Shown here: positions 50,373-60,097 of the stretch, one piece after another
Layout: every line of letters begins with the position of its first letter
Position numbering within the stretch: the first letter of the stretch is position 1
Source: Anaerococcus degeneri
Lineage (GTDB): Bacteria; Bacillota; Clostridia; Tissierellales; Peptoniphilaceae
DNA length: 64,000 nt
NCBI RefSeq assembly: GCF_017874475.1
Contig: NZ_JAGGLO010000001.1
Span: forward strand, 248,001-312,000
Reading direction: 5' to 3'
Program-made: the position numbers and the translations under genes
Notes under the pieces: generated by a model
The model's input: only the letters and a program-made list of their open reading frames with translations
The model's database searches: none
Told to the model about the DNA's origin: nothing

Positions 50373-51233
50373 ATGGATATTAAAGTTGATTTTACAGATT
50401 TGTTAATTAAAACTGACAGATTCGTTTTGAGACCCTTTAAAGATTGTGATTTGGAAGATTTTTATGAGTATGCAAAGACACCTGGACTTGGAGAAATGGC
50501 TGGTTGGCCACACCATGAAAGCATAGATGATACTAGGAAAGTTTTAGAGAGGTTTAAGAAAAACAAAGACGTCCTTGCCATAGAGAAGGATGGAAAGGTT
50601 ATTGGCTCCATCGGTCTTCATCCTGTGGATGATGAGTTTTATAAAGACTTTGAAGATGGGAAGGGCAAGGAAATCGGCTTTGTCTTAAGCGAAGATTTTC
50701 AAAGGCAAAAGATAATGACTGAGGCTGTTAAAGCTCTTATGAAATATGCCTTTGAAGACTTGGATCTAGATTTTATTTCAGCTGGTTATTTTAGGAATAA
50801 TTTTAAGTCAAGGGCATTTCAAAAAAAATTAGGCTTCACTTATTATGGCAGCCATATTGTAAAAATCCCTCTTGGAATTTTGGCACCCATCCATCAAACT
50901 ATTTTCACAAAAGAGGATTATCAAAACAATAAAATTGGTAGTGTGGAAGAGAAAAAGAATCCTAAAGCTAGTGAAGAATTGGTATTTAAATCCGATTGCG
51001 AAATAATTAAGAGATTAAACTTTGAGAAAGAAAATGAATTTGTTTCTAAAAATACAGAAAATTCATATTATCTTGTCGTAATTGAAGGCAGAGTCAGGGT
51101 TATTTCAGAAAATAAGGAATATACTTATTTTCCAGCTGATGCTTTAAGAATAAAAAAAGGCCAGGATTTTAAAATTATATCAAGGTCTATTGCTAAGGTT
51201 GTATTAATAGAAGTGACAGGTCATCATGAATAA
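50373..51233 (+). CDS. GNAT acetyltransferase fused to cupin-like C-terminal domain
   Basis: A 286-residue protein. Residues about 8-170 are a RimJ/RimL-type GNAT: TDRFVLRPFKDCDLEDFYEY, then VIGSIGLHPV, EIGFVLSEDFQRQKIMTEAVKAL (acetyl-CoA loop) and SRAFQKKLGF. Residues about 200-286 look like the C-terminal cupin of mannose-6-phosphate isomerase type proteins (LVVIEGRVRVISENKEYTY, a Gly/Pro-rich turn, then IKKGQDFKII). The fusion is unusual. It overlaps hemW by 8 nt, which may be positional only. Substrate unknown. Confidence 0.75.
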   Translation: MDIKVDFTDLLIKTDRFVLRPFKDCDLEDFYEYAKTPGLGEMAGWPHHESIDDTRKVLERFKKNKDVLAIEKDGKVIGSIGLHPVDDEFYKDFEDGKGKEIGFVLSEDFQRQKIMTEAVKALMKYAFEDLDLDFISAGYFRNNFKSRAFQKKLGFTYYGSHIVKIPLGILAPIHQTIFTKEDYQNNKIGSVEEKKNPKASEELVFKSDCEIIKRLNFEKENEFVSKNTENSYYLVVIEGRVRVISENKEYTYFPADALRIKKGQDFKIISRSIAKVVLIEVTGHHE

Positions 51234-52347
51234 GGTCGGAGCCTATATCCACATCCCTTTTTGCGAGAAAAAGTGCTATTATTGTGATTTTGCAGCTTTT
51301 CCAAATTTGGAAAATTGGATAGAGCCTTATGTAGATAATTTAATAAAGGAAATTAGACTCTATAGGGAGAGGATGGATGTTATTATAGATTCTATTTACA
51401 TCGGTGGAGGCACTCCTTCATATATTGATCCAAGCTTTATAGAAAAAATTGTAGGTGAAATTTATAAATTTAAAACTGAAATCAAGGAATTTACCATAGA
51501 AGTAAATCCCAAATCCCTCGACATGGAAAAATTACAAACCTATAAGGCTTTGGGAATTAATAGGATTTCCTTAGGGGTCCAGTCCTTTGATGATACGGTT
51601 TTAAAAAATATTGGTAGAAACCATACTAGCCAAATAGCCATCAGTGATATTGAAATGATTAAAAAAGTTGGCTTTGATAATATTTCCTTTGACCTCATGC
51701 TAAATTTGCCTGGCCAGGATTTTGAGAGTGTAAAAAGAGATTTGGAAATGGTAAAAATTTTAAAACCTAAGCACATTTCTTGGTATTCATTAATTTTGGA
51801 TAAGGGTTCGAGGTTTTATGCCCTTGATAAAGAGGGCAAGCTTGACCTTATGGATTCTGATCTTGAAGTTGATATTTTTTCTTATTTGATAGACCAACTT
51901 GATAATCTTGGCCTTCATAGATATGAGGTATCAAATTTTGCCCATAAAGGTTTTGAGTCTGTTCATAACAAAAAATATTGGAACCAGGAAGGTTATCTAG
52001 GATTTGGAATTGGAGCGGCAGGTTATCTTTCAAATCTTAGATATAATAATACTAGAAATCTTGCTATTTATGATAGGATGCTTAAGAGAAACGACTTACC
52101 TATAATTAATAAGGATTTTGTTGATAAGGATGAAAATGAGAAGGAATATATAATTTTCAAACTCAGGGAAACAGAGGGCATAAATCTAGAAGTCTTTAGA
52201 GCTAAATACGGTATAGACTTGCTGGAAAAATATAAAGACCAAATAAATAAATTTAAAGATGATGGATTTTTTGAAATTGATAAAGCTATAAAATTTACAA
52301 AAAAAGGTATGAGCTTATCTAATGAATTTTTTGTAGAAATAATCTAG
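51226..52347 (+). CDS. hemW: Radical SAM heme chaperone HemW
   Basis: A 373-residue radical SAM protein with C13-x3-C17-x2-C20 in IHIPFCEKKCYYCDF, the HemW/CPO-like form, then YIGGGTPSYI and GVQSFDD. The HemW C-terminal domain follows. It was once called oxygen-independent coproporphyrinogen oxidase, but the HemW subgroup lacks that activity and inserts heme. It is translated from inside the end of the GNAT gene. Confidence 0.92.
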   Translation: MNKVGAYIHIPFCEKKCYYCDFAAFPNLENWIEPYVDNLIKEIRLYRERMDVIIDSIYIGGGTPSYIDPSFIEKIVGEIYKFKTEIKEFTIEVNPKSLDMEKLQTYKALGINRISLGVQSFDDTVLKNIGRNHTSQIAISDIEMIKKVGFDNISFDLMLNLPGQDFESVKRDLEMVKILKPKHISWYSLILDKGSRFYALDKEGKLDLMDSDLEVDIFSYLIDQLDNLGLHRYEVSNFAHKGFESVHNKKYWNQEGYLGFGIGAAGYLSNLRYNNTRNLAIYDRMLKRNDLPIINKDFVDKDENEKEYIIFKLRETEGINLEVFRAKYGIDLLEKYKDQINKFKDDGFFEIDKAIKFTKKGMSLSNEFFVEII

Positions 52348-52406
52348 GCTTTTAATTTCTATATTTTTGGGTATATAGGAAATATAAGAATTAAGGAGAT
52401 GAAATT

Positions 52407-53360
52407 ATGACAATTAAAAAAGTAACAGTGGCTGGCGGAGGTGTATTGGGTGCACAAATCGCTTACGCAGCCGCATTTCATGGATATGATGTAACAATTT
52501 GGGGCAGACGTGATGATTCAATCGAAAGAATCAAACCAAGGATTGACCGTCTGCATCAAATATATAGCCAAGAATTAGAAGTGGCTCCTTCTTATATTGG
52601 TGAGAAAAACCCAAACTACCCAAGATCATTTTTTGCATCTAAAGAAGAAATTACTGAAGATAGAATAGCTGAACTAAAAGAAGTAAATGAAAAAGTCTAT
52701 AAGAGTTTTATATACACAACAGACTTAGAAGAAGGATTTGGTCATGCTGACCTTGTTATAGAAGCAATTGCTGAAGTAGTTGACCAAAAGAAAGACTTTT
52801 ACGAAAAAGTCGCTCCATTCTTAAAAGATGAAGCCATACTTGTAACTAATTCTTCAACCCTACTTCCATCTATGTTTAGGGAATATACTGGCAGGGAAGA
52901 AAAATTCTTAAGTCTTCACTTTGCAAATAATATACACAGACAAAACCTAGCCGAGGTTATGAGACACGATAAGACAGATGATGGTGTCTTTAAGGAAGTT
53001 ATCGAATTTGCAAGATCTATTGGTATGTATCCAGCTGTAATCAAAAAAGAACAACCGGGCTATATCTTAAATTCAATCCTTGTTCCTGTAATTAATGCAG
53101 GCCTTACCCTTTATGGAAATGATGTGGCAGACCCAGTAGATATAGACATGGATTGGAAAATCGGTACTGGTTCACCAAAGGGCCCATTTGAGATAATAGA
53201 TATTGTTGGAGTCACAACTGTAGTTAATATTTTAAGCAGAAATCCAGCAGCAAATGATCAAGAAACACCAATTGGTAAGGCTATGATTAAGTTAAAAGAA
53301 ATGTTAAATAAGGGACATATTGGTATAGAATCTGGTCAAGGCTTCTATAAATATAAATAA
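52407..53360 (+). CDS. 3-hydroxyacyl-CoA dehydrogenase family protein
   Basis: A 317-residue NAD-dependent dehydrogenase. N-terminal Rossmann fold VAGGGVLGAQIAYAAAFHGYDV, then DLVIEAIAEVVDQKKDFYEK, NSSTLLPS, LHFANNIHRQNLAEVM (catalytic His region) and the C-terminal helical domain with PGYILNSILVPVINAGLTL. Length matches single-domain HBD or related enzymes acting on L-3-hydroxybutyryl-CoA. No other butyrate-pathway genes flank it, so substrate is open. It has an AAGGAG site and a terminator behind it; codon use suggests good expression. Confidence 0.85.
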   Translation: MTIKKVTVAGGGVLGAQIAYAAAFHGYDVTIWGRRDDSIERIKPRIDRLHQIYSQELEVAPSYIGEKNPNYPRSFFASKEEITEDRIAELKEVNEKVYKSFIYTTDLEEGFGHADLVIEAIAEVVDQKKDFYEKVAPFLKDEAILVTNSSTLLPSMFREYTGREEKFLSLHFANNIHRQNLAEVMRHDKTDDGVFKEVIEFARSIGMYPAVIKKEQPGYILNSILVPVINAGLTLYGNDVADPVDIDMDWKIGTGSPKGPFEIIDIVGVTTVVNILSRNPAANDQETPIGKAMIKLKEMLNKGHIGIESGQGFYKYK

Positions 53361-53368
53361 AAACCTTT

Positions 53369-53396
53369 TAAAAGTGGCTTAATTGCCACTTTTTGC
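53369..53396 (+). terminator. Terminator after the 3-hydroxyacyl-CoA dehydrogenase gene
   Basis: AAAAGTGGC pairs with GCCACTTTT around a TTAATT loop, with a T run on the right. Confidence 0.82.
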
Positions 53397-53446
53397 TTGA
53401 AATAAAAAATAATTTTATAAAAATAAAAATTTGGATTTAATATTAC

Positions 53447-53474
53447 TTGACAATTATTCCTAACTTAGTATATT
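53447..53474 (+). promoter_or_regulatory. Promoter of the hrcA-grpE-dnaK operon
   Basis: TTGACA (53447-53452), 16-bp spacer, TATATT (53469-53474). CIRCE begins 4 bp after the -10. Confidence 0.75.
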
Positions 53475-53478
53475 AATA

Positions 53479-53505
53479 TTAGCAGTCGGAAGTAAAGAGT
53501 GCTAA
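53479..53505. promoter_or_regulatory. CIRCE element (HrcA operator)
   Basis: Left arm TTAGCAGTC (53479-53487), 9-bp spacer, right arm GAGTGCTAA (53497-53505). This matches the CIRCE consensus with one change (G for C at position 7 of the left arm). It sits at the transcription start, so HrcA represses its own operon. Confidence 0.93.
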
Positions 53506-53521
53506 AAAGGAGTGAAAGACT

Positions 53522-54535
53522 TTGAAAGATAGAAGAATGCAGATACTTTTCACTATCATAAATTCTTATATCTTGGGAGGAGAGCCAGTCGGTTCTAAGG
53601 CTTTGGCGGATGATTATTCTTTTGATGTATCAGCTGCCACAATTAGAAATGACATGAGCGACCTTGAGAAAAAAGGTCTCTTGAAAAAGGCCCACACTTC
53701 AAGCGGTAGACTCCCATCAGACAAGGGTTATAGGTTTTTTGTAGATTATTTACTTGAAAATGGTCTTATAAATGAAAGGCCTAGACCAGACTATACTAGT
53801 TTGAAAGATTCACTAGATAAGAGATACCACAATGCTACGGATATAGTAAGCTCTGCCACAAAGATTTTGGCAGGAATTACAAACCTAACAGCAGTATCAG
53901 TTACTTACAAAAATCAAATCAAATCTATTGCTAATATTGAAATGTTAAGGGTGAGCGAATCTTCCTTGCTTTTGATAGTGGTTTATGATAATGGTTTTAT
54001 AGTAAATGACTTGATTAGGTTAAATTATGGTCTAGAAGACGAAGACCTTGAATTTTTAAACAGGCTCTTACAAAGAGACTTAATCGGGTCAAATATTTTA
54101 GACTTGTCTGATAAGATTAGGAAAATTGAAGAAAAGTTAAACCTCAATTATAAGTATTTACTCGATATAATCCAAACTAAGATGAAAAACGAATCTGACA
54201 AAGATTCGAAAAAAGAAATCAAGATAGAGGGTTTGGGTAATATATTCAGATTCAAAGAATTTGATGATATAGTAAAGGCTAAGGAATTTATCAATCTCTT
54301 TGAAAGTCCAGATATTATTACAGATTTTCTAACTGATAACAATGATAAAAGCCTTGTCATCACTATCGGAGAAGAAAATGAGATCGACCAGTTAAAAGAA
54401 AATACAATCATAACTTCATATTTTAAGGTAGATGAAAACACCATTGGGACAATCGGTGTGGTAGGTCTAACTAGGATAAATTATAAGGAAGTAATTGAGA
54501 GTATAAAACTAGTTTCAGATTTATTAAATCAATAA
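53522..54535 (+). CDS. hrcA: Heat-shock repressor HrcA
   Basis: A 337-residue repressor. The start is most likely TTG 53522, with AAGGAG about 10 nt upstream; ATG 53537 is an alternative. N-terminal winged helix: INSYILGGEPVGSKALADDY and SAATIRNDMSDLEKKGLLKKAHTSSGRLPSDKGYRFFVDYL. The C-terminal GAF-like domain follows. GroEL keeps HrcA active; on heat shock it leaves CIRCE. First gene of hrcA-grpE-dnaK. Confidence 0.95.
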   Translation: MKDRRMQILFTIINSYILGGEPVGSKALADDYSFDVSAATIRNDMSDLEKKGLLKKAHTSSGRLPSDKGYRFFVDYLLENGLINERPRPDYTSLKDSLDKRYHNATDIVSSATKILAGITNLTAVSVTYKNQIKSIANIEMLRVSESSLLLIVVYDNGFIVNDLIRLNYGLEDEDLEFLNRLLQRDLIGSNILDLSDKIRKIEEKLNLNYKYLLDIIQTKMKNESDKDSKKEIKIEGLGNIFRFKEFDDIVKAKEFINLFESPDIITDFLTDNNDKSLVITIGEENEIDQLKENTIITSYFKVDENTIGTIGVVGLTRINYKEVIESIKLVSDLLNQ

Positions 54536-54551
54536 GAGGAAGGTGAATGAT

Positions 54552-55103
54552 TTGGCAGACGATATCAAAAAAGATGAAAATCTTGACGAAGAAGTTGAAG
54601 ATATAAAGGATATAGAAGACGAAATAGAAGAAGAACTTGAAGAAGAAATCATAGATGCTGAAATAGTTGATGATGAAAAAGATTCTTCAGGAAATAACGA
54701 ATATATAGAAAAATACCAAAGGCTAATGGCTGACTTTGCTAATTACAAACAAAGGGAAGAAAAGGCCAAAGCAGATTTTAAGAAGTTTGCATCAAGCTCT
54801 TTGATAGAAAAATTATTGCCAGTTCTTGATAATTTCGATAGGGCTCTTAAAGATAAGGACCCAGAAGACCCATTTGTTATGGGAGTTATAATGACAAGGG
54901 ATGAACTCTTAAAAACTCTTAAAAATGAAGGTCTAGAAGAAATTCCATCAGACGGCGAAAAATTTGATCACAATCTTCACCACGCAGTTATGACAGAAAG
55001 TAGTGATACTGTTAAAGAAGATTATATTATAGAAACATTCCAAAAAGGATATACATTAAACGGCAAAATCCTTAGACCAGCTATGGTTAAGGTAAGCAAG
55101 TAG
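54552..55103 (+). CDS. grpE: Nucleotide exchange factor GrpE
   Basis: About 183 residues from TTG 54552, which has AGGAAGG at a good distance; a GTG at 54543 is too close to that site. The long acidic N-terminus ([14 protein letters not shown]) precedes the coiled coil with [23 protein letters not shown], and the beta-domain motifs ending [18 protein letters not shown]. It releases ADP from DnaK. Two successive TTG-type starts (hrcA, grpE) may keep both at low level compared with ATG-started dnaK. Confidence 0.93.
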   Translation: MADDIKKDENLDEEVEDIKDIEDEIEEELEEEIIDAEIVDDEKDSSGNNEYIEKYQRLMADFANYKQREEKAKADFKKFASSSLIEKLLPVLDNFDRALKDKDPEDPFVMGVIMTRDELLKTLKNEGLEEIPSDGEKFDHNLHHAVMTESSDTVKEDYIIETFQKGYTLNGKILRPAMVKVSK

Positions 55104-55114
55104 GAGGAAAAATT

Positions 55115-56929
55115 ATGGCAAAAATTATAGGAATTGACTTAGGAACAACAAACTCAGCAGTAGCTGTTATGGAAGGTGGTACACCAACCATTATCCCAAA
55201 TAGCGAAGGTAATAGAACTACTCCTTCAGTAGTAGCTTTCTCAAAAGATGGAGAAAGATTAGTTGGTGAAACAGCTAAAAGACAAGCAATCACCAATCCA
55301 CACAGGACAATAGCTTCAGTTAAAAGGGAGATGGGCCACGACTGGAAATCTCCAGAAATTGATGGTAAACAATATACACCAGAAGAAATTTCTGCAATGA
55401 TCCTTCAAAAATTAAAGGCAGACGCAGAGGCTTATCTAAATGATACAGTAACAAATGCGGTAATTACAGTACCCGCATACTTTACAGATGCTCAAAGACA
55501 AGCTACAAAAGATGCTGGACAAATCGCAGGTCTAAAAGTTGATAGAATTATCAACGAACCAACTGCTGCAGCCCTTGCATACGGTATGGATAAGGAAACT
55601 GACCAATCTAAGATTATGGTTTACGACCTTGGTGGTGGTACATTCGACGTTTCAATCCTAGAAGTAGGTGATGGAGTATTTGAAGTTTTATCTACAAGAG
55701 GTAACAACAAACTAGGTGGAGATGACTTTGATAATGCAGTTGTAGATTATCTTGCAACAGAATTCAAAAAAGAATCTGGAGTTGATTTAACAAAAGATTT
55801 AACAGCTATGCAAAGACTTAAAGATGCAGCTGAAAAGGCTAAAAAAGAACTATCATCAACCCTAACAACAAATGTTAACCTACCATTTATCACAGCAGTA
55901 GATGGCCAACCTGTCCACTTAGATATCAACCTATCAAGGGCAAAATTTGATGAATTGACCCACGATTTGGTAGAAAAGACTAGAAAACCAGTAGAAGATG
56001 CTCTTCACGATGCAGGTCTATCAGCATCTGACATTGACAAGGTTCTACTAGTAGGTGGTTCAACAAGGGTACCAGCAGTTCAAGAATTAGTTAAGAAAAT
56101 AATTGGCAAAGACCCACAAAAAGACATCAACCCAGATGAATCAGTTGCAATCGGTGCAGCAATCCAAGGTGGTGTATTAACTGGTGAAGTTAAAGACTTA
56201 TTGTTACTAGATGTAACACCTCTATCATTAGGTATTGAAACTCTTGGTGGCGTTGCTACAAAACTAATTGAAAGAAATACAACTATACCAACCAAGAAAT
56301 CACAAATATTCACAACTGCAGCAGATGGACAAACAGAAGTAGACATCCACGTAGTTCAAGGTGAACGTGAAATGGCAGCAGATAACACAACTCTAGGCAG
56401 GTTCCAACTTACAGGTATCCCTGCAGCAAGACGTGGAGTACCACAAATCGAAGTAACTTTCGACATAGATGCTAACGGTATTGTAAATGTAACAGCTAAG
56501 GATCAAGGTTCTGGCAAGGAGCAAAAGATTACAATCACATCTTCATCTAACTTATCAGAAGAAGAAATTGATAAGAAAATCAAAGAAGCAGAGAAATTTG
56601 CAGAAGAAGATAAGAAGAAAAAAGAAGATATAGACGCAAAAAACAACGCAGAAAACCTAGTTTACCAAGCAAGAAAAACTGTAGAAGATGCTAAACTTGA
56701 AGGTGCTGATAAGGAAAATATCGAAGCTAAGGCAAAAGAACTTGAAGAAGCAATCAAAGCTAACGATATTGACAAAATCAAGAGCCTATCAGAAGAGTTA
56801 ACAAACGAAATCTACAAGGTAAGCGAAAAAATGTATAAGGCAAATGAAGCAAGCCAAGGCCAAGCTAGCGGAAATGACGAAGACGTTGTTGATGCTGACT
56901 ATGAAGTAATCGATGAAGACGAAGAATAA
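55115..56929 (+). CDS. dnaK: Molecular chaperone DnaK (Hsp70)
   Basis: A 604-residue Hsp70. ATPase domain: [45 protein letters not shown] and [11 protein letters not shown]; then the linker [16 protein letters not shown] and the substrate-binding and lid domains, ending in an acidic tail. It lacks the insertion of Gram-negative DnaK, as in Firmicutes. AGGAGG precedes the ATG. Codon use is strongly biased, consistent with high expression. Confidence 0.98.
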   Translation: MAKIIGIDLGTTNSAVAVMEGGTPTIIPNSEGNRTTPSVVAFSKDGERLVGETAKRQAITNPHRTIASVKREMGHDWKSPEIDGKQYTPEEISAMILQKLKADAEAYLNDTVTNAVITVPAYFTDAQRQATKDAGQIAGLKVDRIINEPTAAALAYGMDKETDQSKIMVYDLGGGTFDVSILEVGDGVFEVLSTRGNNKLGGDDFDNAVVDYLATEFKKESGVDLTKDLTAMQRLKDAAEKAKKELSSTLTTNVNLPFITAVDGQPVHLDINLSRAKFDELTHDLVEKTRKPVEDALHDAGLSASDIDKVLLVGGSTRVPAVQELVKKIIGKDPQKDINPDESVAIGAAIQGGVLTGEVKDLLLLDVTPLSLGIETLGGVATKLIERNTTIPTKKSQIFTTAADGQTEVDIHVVQGEREMAADNTTLGRFQLTGIPAARRGVPQIEVTFDIDANGIVNVTAKDQGSGKEQKITITSSSNLSEEEIDKKIKEAEKFAEEDKKKKEDIDAKNNAENLVYQARKTVEDAKLEGADKENIEAKAKELEEAIKANDIDKIKSLSEELTNEIYKVSEKMYKANEASQGQASGNDEDVVDADYEVIDEDEE

Positions 56930-56933
56930 TCTT

Positions 56934-56961
56934 TTGAAAGATTTACTATAGCTAGTATAAT
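56934..56961 (+). promoter_or_regulatory. Promoter between dnaK and dnaJ
   Basis: TTGAAA (56934-56939), 16-bp spacer, TATAAT (56956-56961), starting 4 bp after the dnaK stop. Transcripts from here would start near 56968 and reach the hairpin at 56981 at once. Confidence 0.55.
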
Positions 56962-56980
56962 AAAAACAATTGATAAAAGG

Positions 56981-57010
56981 AGCTATTTCCTAGTGAAATA
57001 GCTTTTTTTA
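56981..57010 (+). terminator. Intra-operon terminator before dnaJ
   Basis: A perfect 9-bp stem (AGCTATTTC/GAAATAGCT) with a CTAGT loop and a run of seven T, ending 7 nt before the dnaJ ribosome site GGAGG. It would reduce read-through from dnaK and also act on the promoter at 56934-56961. Confidence 0.82.
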
Positions 57011-57025
57011 GTGATTGGAGGAAAA

Positions 57026-58147
57026 ATGAGAGACCCATATGAAGTGCTGGGCGTTGGTAAAAACGCCTCAACTGATGAAATAAAAAGAGAATATAGGAAA
57101 CTTGCTAAAAAATTCCACCCAGACCTTAACCCAGATGATAAGGAAGCTGAACATAATTTTAAGGAAGCAACCCTAGCTTACGAAATTCTTTCAGATCCTG
57201 AGAAAAAACAAAAATACGACACCTACGGGGCGGCTGCTTTTGAAAACGGAGGGGCAGGCTTTAATGGCGGCTTTGGTGGAGGTTTTGGTGGCTTTGGTGA
57301 TATTTTTGGTGATTTATTTGGAGATATATTTAACCAAGGTTATCAGAACAATGCCAAAAGACCAGTGAAGGGAGCGGACATCCAGCAGGTTGTAAATCTT
57401 ACTTTCCAAGAAGCTGCCTTTGGTACAAGTAAGGAAGTCCAAGTAAGAAGAGAAGTAGAATGTCATGTTTGCCACGGATCTAAGGCTGAAGAAGGTTCAG
57501 AAAGTCATACCTGTCCAGATTGCCATGGCCAGGGTGTGGTTAATGAGGTATCAAGAACACCTTTTGGCACCATGTCAAGAACAGTAACTTGTAATAGATG
57601 TCATGGAACTGGTGAAATTATAGATAAACCATGCAAAAATTGCCATGGTTCAGGTAAGGAATATAAGTCAGAAAAAATCAAAATCGATATTCCATCAGGA
57701 GTTGAAGATAAGAATGTTATCAGACTTTCTGGTAAGGGTCATATTGGGGAAAATGGAGGTCCTTTCGGTGATTTATATGTCATCCTAAGGGTAGCAGACC
57801 ACGAGATCTTTAAGCGAGATGGTCTTGATATTTATTATGAAATGCCAATTAGCTTCCCAACAGCAGCCCTCGGTGGAAAAATTAATGTAGCAACGCTTAG
57901 AAAGCCAGTAGAATTTGATATCCCAGCAGGCACTCAAACTGGCCAAAGATTTACCCTCAAGAATGAAGGAATCGAAGACAAGAGAAGGGGTATCACAGGT
58001 AATCTTTATTTCTACGTCAAGGTTATTACCCCAACTAAGCTTTCCAAAGAACAAAAAGAAGCCTTGAAGGCCTATGCTGAGGCAAGTGGGGATGATGTCA
58101 AGGAAGACAAGTCATTTTTTGATAAGGTAAAGGACTTTTTTGAATGA
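57026..58147 (+). CDS. dnaJ: Co-chaperone DnaJ (Hsp40)
   Basis: A 373-residue type I J-protein starting at ATG 57026 after TGGAGG. J domain with HPD at 31-33, a Gly/Phe-rich linker (about 70-110), then four zinc-binding CxxCxGxG units (CHVCHGSK, CPDCHGQG, CNRCHGTG, CKNCHGSG) and the C-terminal substrate-binding domains. It stimulates DnaK ATPase. It overlaps mtaB by 4 nt. Confidence 0.97.
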   Translation: MRDPYEVLGVGKNASTDEIKREYRKLAKKFHPDLNPDDKEAEHNFKEATLAYEILSDPEKKQKYDTYGAAAFENGGAGFNGGFGGGFGGFGDIFGDLFGDIFNQGYQNNAKRPVKGADIQQVVNLTFQEAAFGTSKEVQVRREVECHVCHGSKAEEGSESHTCPDCHGQGVVNEVSRTPFGTMSRTVTCNRCHGTGEIIDKPCKNCHGSGKEYKSEKIKIDIPSGVEDKNVIRLSGKGHIGENGGPFGDLYVILRVADHEIFKRDGLDIYYEMPISFPTAALGGKINVATLRKPVEFDIPAGTQTGQRFTLKNEGIEDKRRGITGNLYFYVKVITPTKLSKEQKEALKAYAEASGDDVKEDKSFFDKVKDFFE

Positions 58148-59442
58148 AAAAAACATTTAACATACTAACCCTAGGCTGCAAGGTAAACCAGTACGAGTCA
58201 GAGGCCGTCGAGGAAATATTTGAGTCAAGGGGCTTTGAAAGACAAGAAAAAAACGCAGATGTCTATGTTATAAATACCTGCACAGTTACAAATATGTCTG
58301 ATAGAAAGAGCCGTCAGATGATTTCAAGGGCAAGAAAGGATAATCCAGATGCGATTATAGCTGTAATGGGTTGTTATTCTCAAGTTAAACCTGAAGACGT
58401 GGCGAAAATTGAAGGCGTGGATATAATTTTAGGTTCAAGAAATAAGGAAGAAGTAGTAGATCTATGTGAGGATATGCTACAAAACAAGGAAGCTATTGAC
58501 CAAATCATTTCAGTTTCAGAGGAAAAAACTTTCGAAGACCTACAAATTTCAAACCAAACAGAAATGACCAGGGCCTATATGAAAATTCAAGACGGCTGCA
58601 ATATGTACTGCTCATACTGCCTCATACCTTACGCAAGGGGAAATGTTGTAAGCCGTCCAATGGATTCCATAGTTAAAGAAGCAGAAAGACTTGCTGAAAA
58701 TGGCTTTAAGGAAATAGTCCTAACAGGCATCCACGTTGCAAGCTACGGCAAGGACTTTAAGGACGGGACAAGCCTAATAGATGTAATTGAAAATGTGGCC
58801 AAGGTAGAAGGTATAGAAAGAATTCGACTTTCATCGATGGAACCTAGACATATAACAAGAGATTTCCTAGAAAGAATGAAGGCTACAGAAAAGGCCTGTG
58901 ACCACTTCCATCTTTCCCTCCAATCAGGATCAGATGATGTCCTAAAGGCCATGAATAGGAAATATGATACAACCATATTCAAAGAAAAAATAGACCTAAT
59001 TAGGGAAGTTTTCCCAAATGCTGGACTTACTACAGATATCATTGTAGGTTTCCCAGGAGAAACAGACGAAAATCACAAAGAAACCATGGACTTTGTAAAG
59101 AAAATTAAATTTGCTAAGACCCACTTATTCAAATATTCAAAAAGAGATGGGACAAAAGCGGCCACCATGAAGGGGCAAGTTAACGGAAATATCAAAAAAG
59201 AACGTTTAAAAGATTTGGAAGCAATTGAGAAAATTAATAGGGAAGAATTTTTAGAAAAGCAAATTGGAAAGACATTATCAGTTTTATTTGAAGAAAAATC
59301 TGATATGGCTGGTTTCAAATCAGGATATTCTACAAATTATCTTAGGGTAAATGTGGAAGATGAAACACTTCCAAGCAATGAAATCTATGACGTAATCATC
59401 ACTGGTATAGAAAATGATGAATTAATTGGAGAAATAAGGTAA
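58144..59442 (+). CDS. mtaB: tRNA t6A37 methylthiotransferase MtaB
   Basis: A 432-residue methylthiotransferase that makes ms2t6A at position 37. N-terminal MTTase domain: TLGCKVNQYESEAVEE with three Cys (GCKVNQ, NTCTVTN, GCYSQ), then radical SAM CNMYCSYCLIPYARG (C-x3-C-x2-C) and a TRAM domain. The Cys-Lys-Val-Asn-Gln start marks MtaB rather than MiaB. It overlaps dnaJ by 4 nt, a common Firmicute pairing. Confidence 0.94.
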   Translation: MKKTFNILTLGCKVNQYESEAVEEIFESRGFERQEKNADVYVINTCTVTNMSDRKSRQMISRARKDNPDAIIAVMGCYSQVKPEDVAKIEGVDIILGSRNKEEVVDLCEDMLQNKEAIDQIISVSEEKTFEDLQISNQTEMTRAYMKIQDGCNMYCSYCLIPYARGNVVSRPMDSIVKEAERLAENGFKEIVLTGIHVASYGKDFKDGTSLIDVIENVAKVEGIERIRLSSMEPRHITRDFLERMKATEKACDHFHLSLQSGSDDVLKAMNRKYDTTIFKEKIDLIREVFPNAGLTTDIIVGFPGETDENHKETMDFVKKIKFAKTHLFKYSKRDGTKAATMKGQVNGNIKKERLKDLEAIEKINREEFLEKQIGKTLSVLFEEKSDMAGFKSGYSTNYLRVNVEDETLPSNEIYDVIITGIENDELIGEIR

Positions 59443-59498
59443 AAATACTTTACTCTTAAAAATAATTGTGGTAACATATATATTAATGGGGGTGAAGT

Positions 59499-59840
59499 AT
59501 GGATTGTGTATTTTGTAAGATTGTAGATGGACAAATCCCATCTAAGATAATCTACGAAGATGAAGAGTTAATTGCATTTGACGATTTAGATCCACAAGCA
59601 CCTATCCATTTTCTTGTTATACCAAAAAAGCACATCCAAAGTTTAGAGACTCTTGATGAGTCTGATAGTGAATTGATAGGCAAGATATTTTTGGCAATCA
59701 GAAAGATAGCCCACGATAAGGGCATAGCTGATTCTGGATATAGGATTGTCAATAACATAGGAGAAGACGGAGGACAAACTGTGCCTCACATGCATTTCCA
59801 TGTTCTTGGCGATAGAAGCCTACAATGGCCACCAGGCTGA
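59499..59840 (+). CDS. HIT-family (HINT-like) nucleotide hydrolase
   Basis: A 113-residue HIT protein. [20 protein letters not shown] at the start, [19 protein letters not shown] in the middle and the catalytic triad HMHFHVLG near the C-terminus. HINT enzymes hydrolyse nucleoside phosphoramidates such as AMP-lysine. GGGGGTGAAG precedes the ATG. The dnaJ-mtaB-hit-rpsU order is a conserved Firmicute group. Confidence 0.93.
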   Translation: MDCVFCKIVDGQIPSKIIYEDEELIAFDDLDPQAPIHFLVIPKKHIQSLETLDESDSELIGKIFLAIRKIAHDKGIADSGYRIVNNIGEDGGQTVPHMHFHVLGDRSLQWPPG

Positions 59841-59880
59841 TTTACGTCTAGACCGTGCATATACGAGAGGGGGGATAGAG

Positions 59881-60063
59881 ATGACAGAAATCAGAGTTGG
59901 AGAAAACGAATCAATCGACAGTGCGATTAAGAGATTCAAAAGACAATGCGCAAGATCCGGTGTACTTTCTGAATATAGAAGAAGAGAACACTACGAAAAA
60001 CCAAGCGTTATAAAGAAAAAGAAAATCGACGCTGCTAAAAGAAAAAACAGAAAAAGAAAATAA
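59881..60063 (+). CDS. rpsU: 30S ribosomal protein S21
   Basis: A 60-residue protein beginning [21 protein letters not shown], ending in a Lys/Arg-rich tail, standard S21 length for Firmicutes. ATG 59881 is preceded by GAGGGGGG. It lies 40 bp after the HIT gene and ends before a terminator. Confidence 0.96.
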   Translation: MTEIRVGENESIDSAIKRFKRQCARSGVLSEYRRREHYEKPSVIKKKKIDAAKRKNRKRK

Positions 60064-60069
60064 TAATTT

Positions 60070-60097
60070 AACCATCCACAATGTGGGTGGTTTTTTT
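60070..60097 (+). terminator. rpsU terminator
   Basis: AACCATCC pairs with GGGTGGTT (one T-G pair), extended inward by ACA/TGT, followed by seven T residues. Confidence 0.85.

Noticed and set aside
56080-56346. Minus-strand frame in dnaK
   Set aside because: Antisense frames are common over codon-biased dnaK; no initiation signals.
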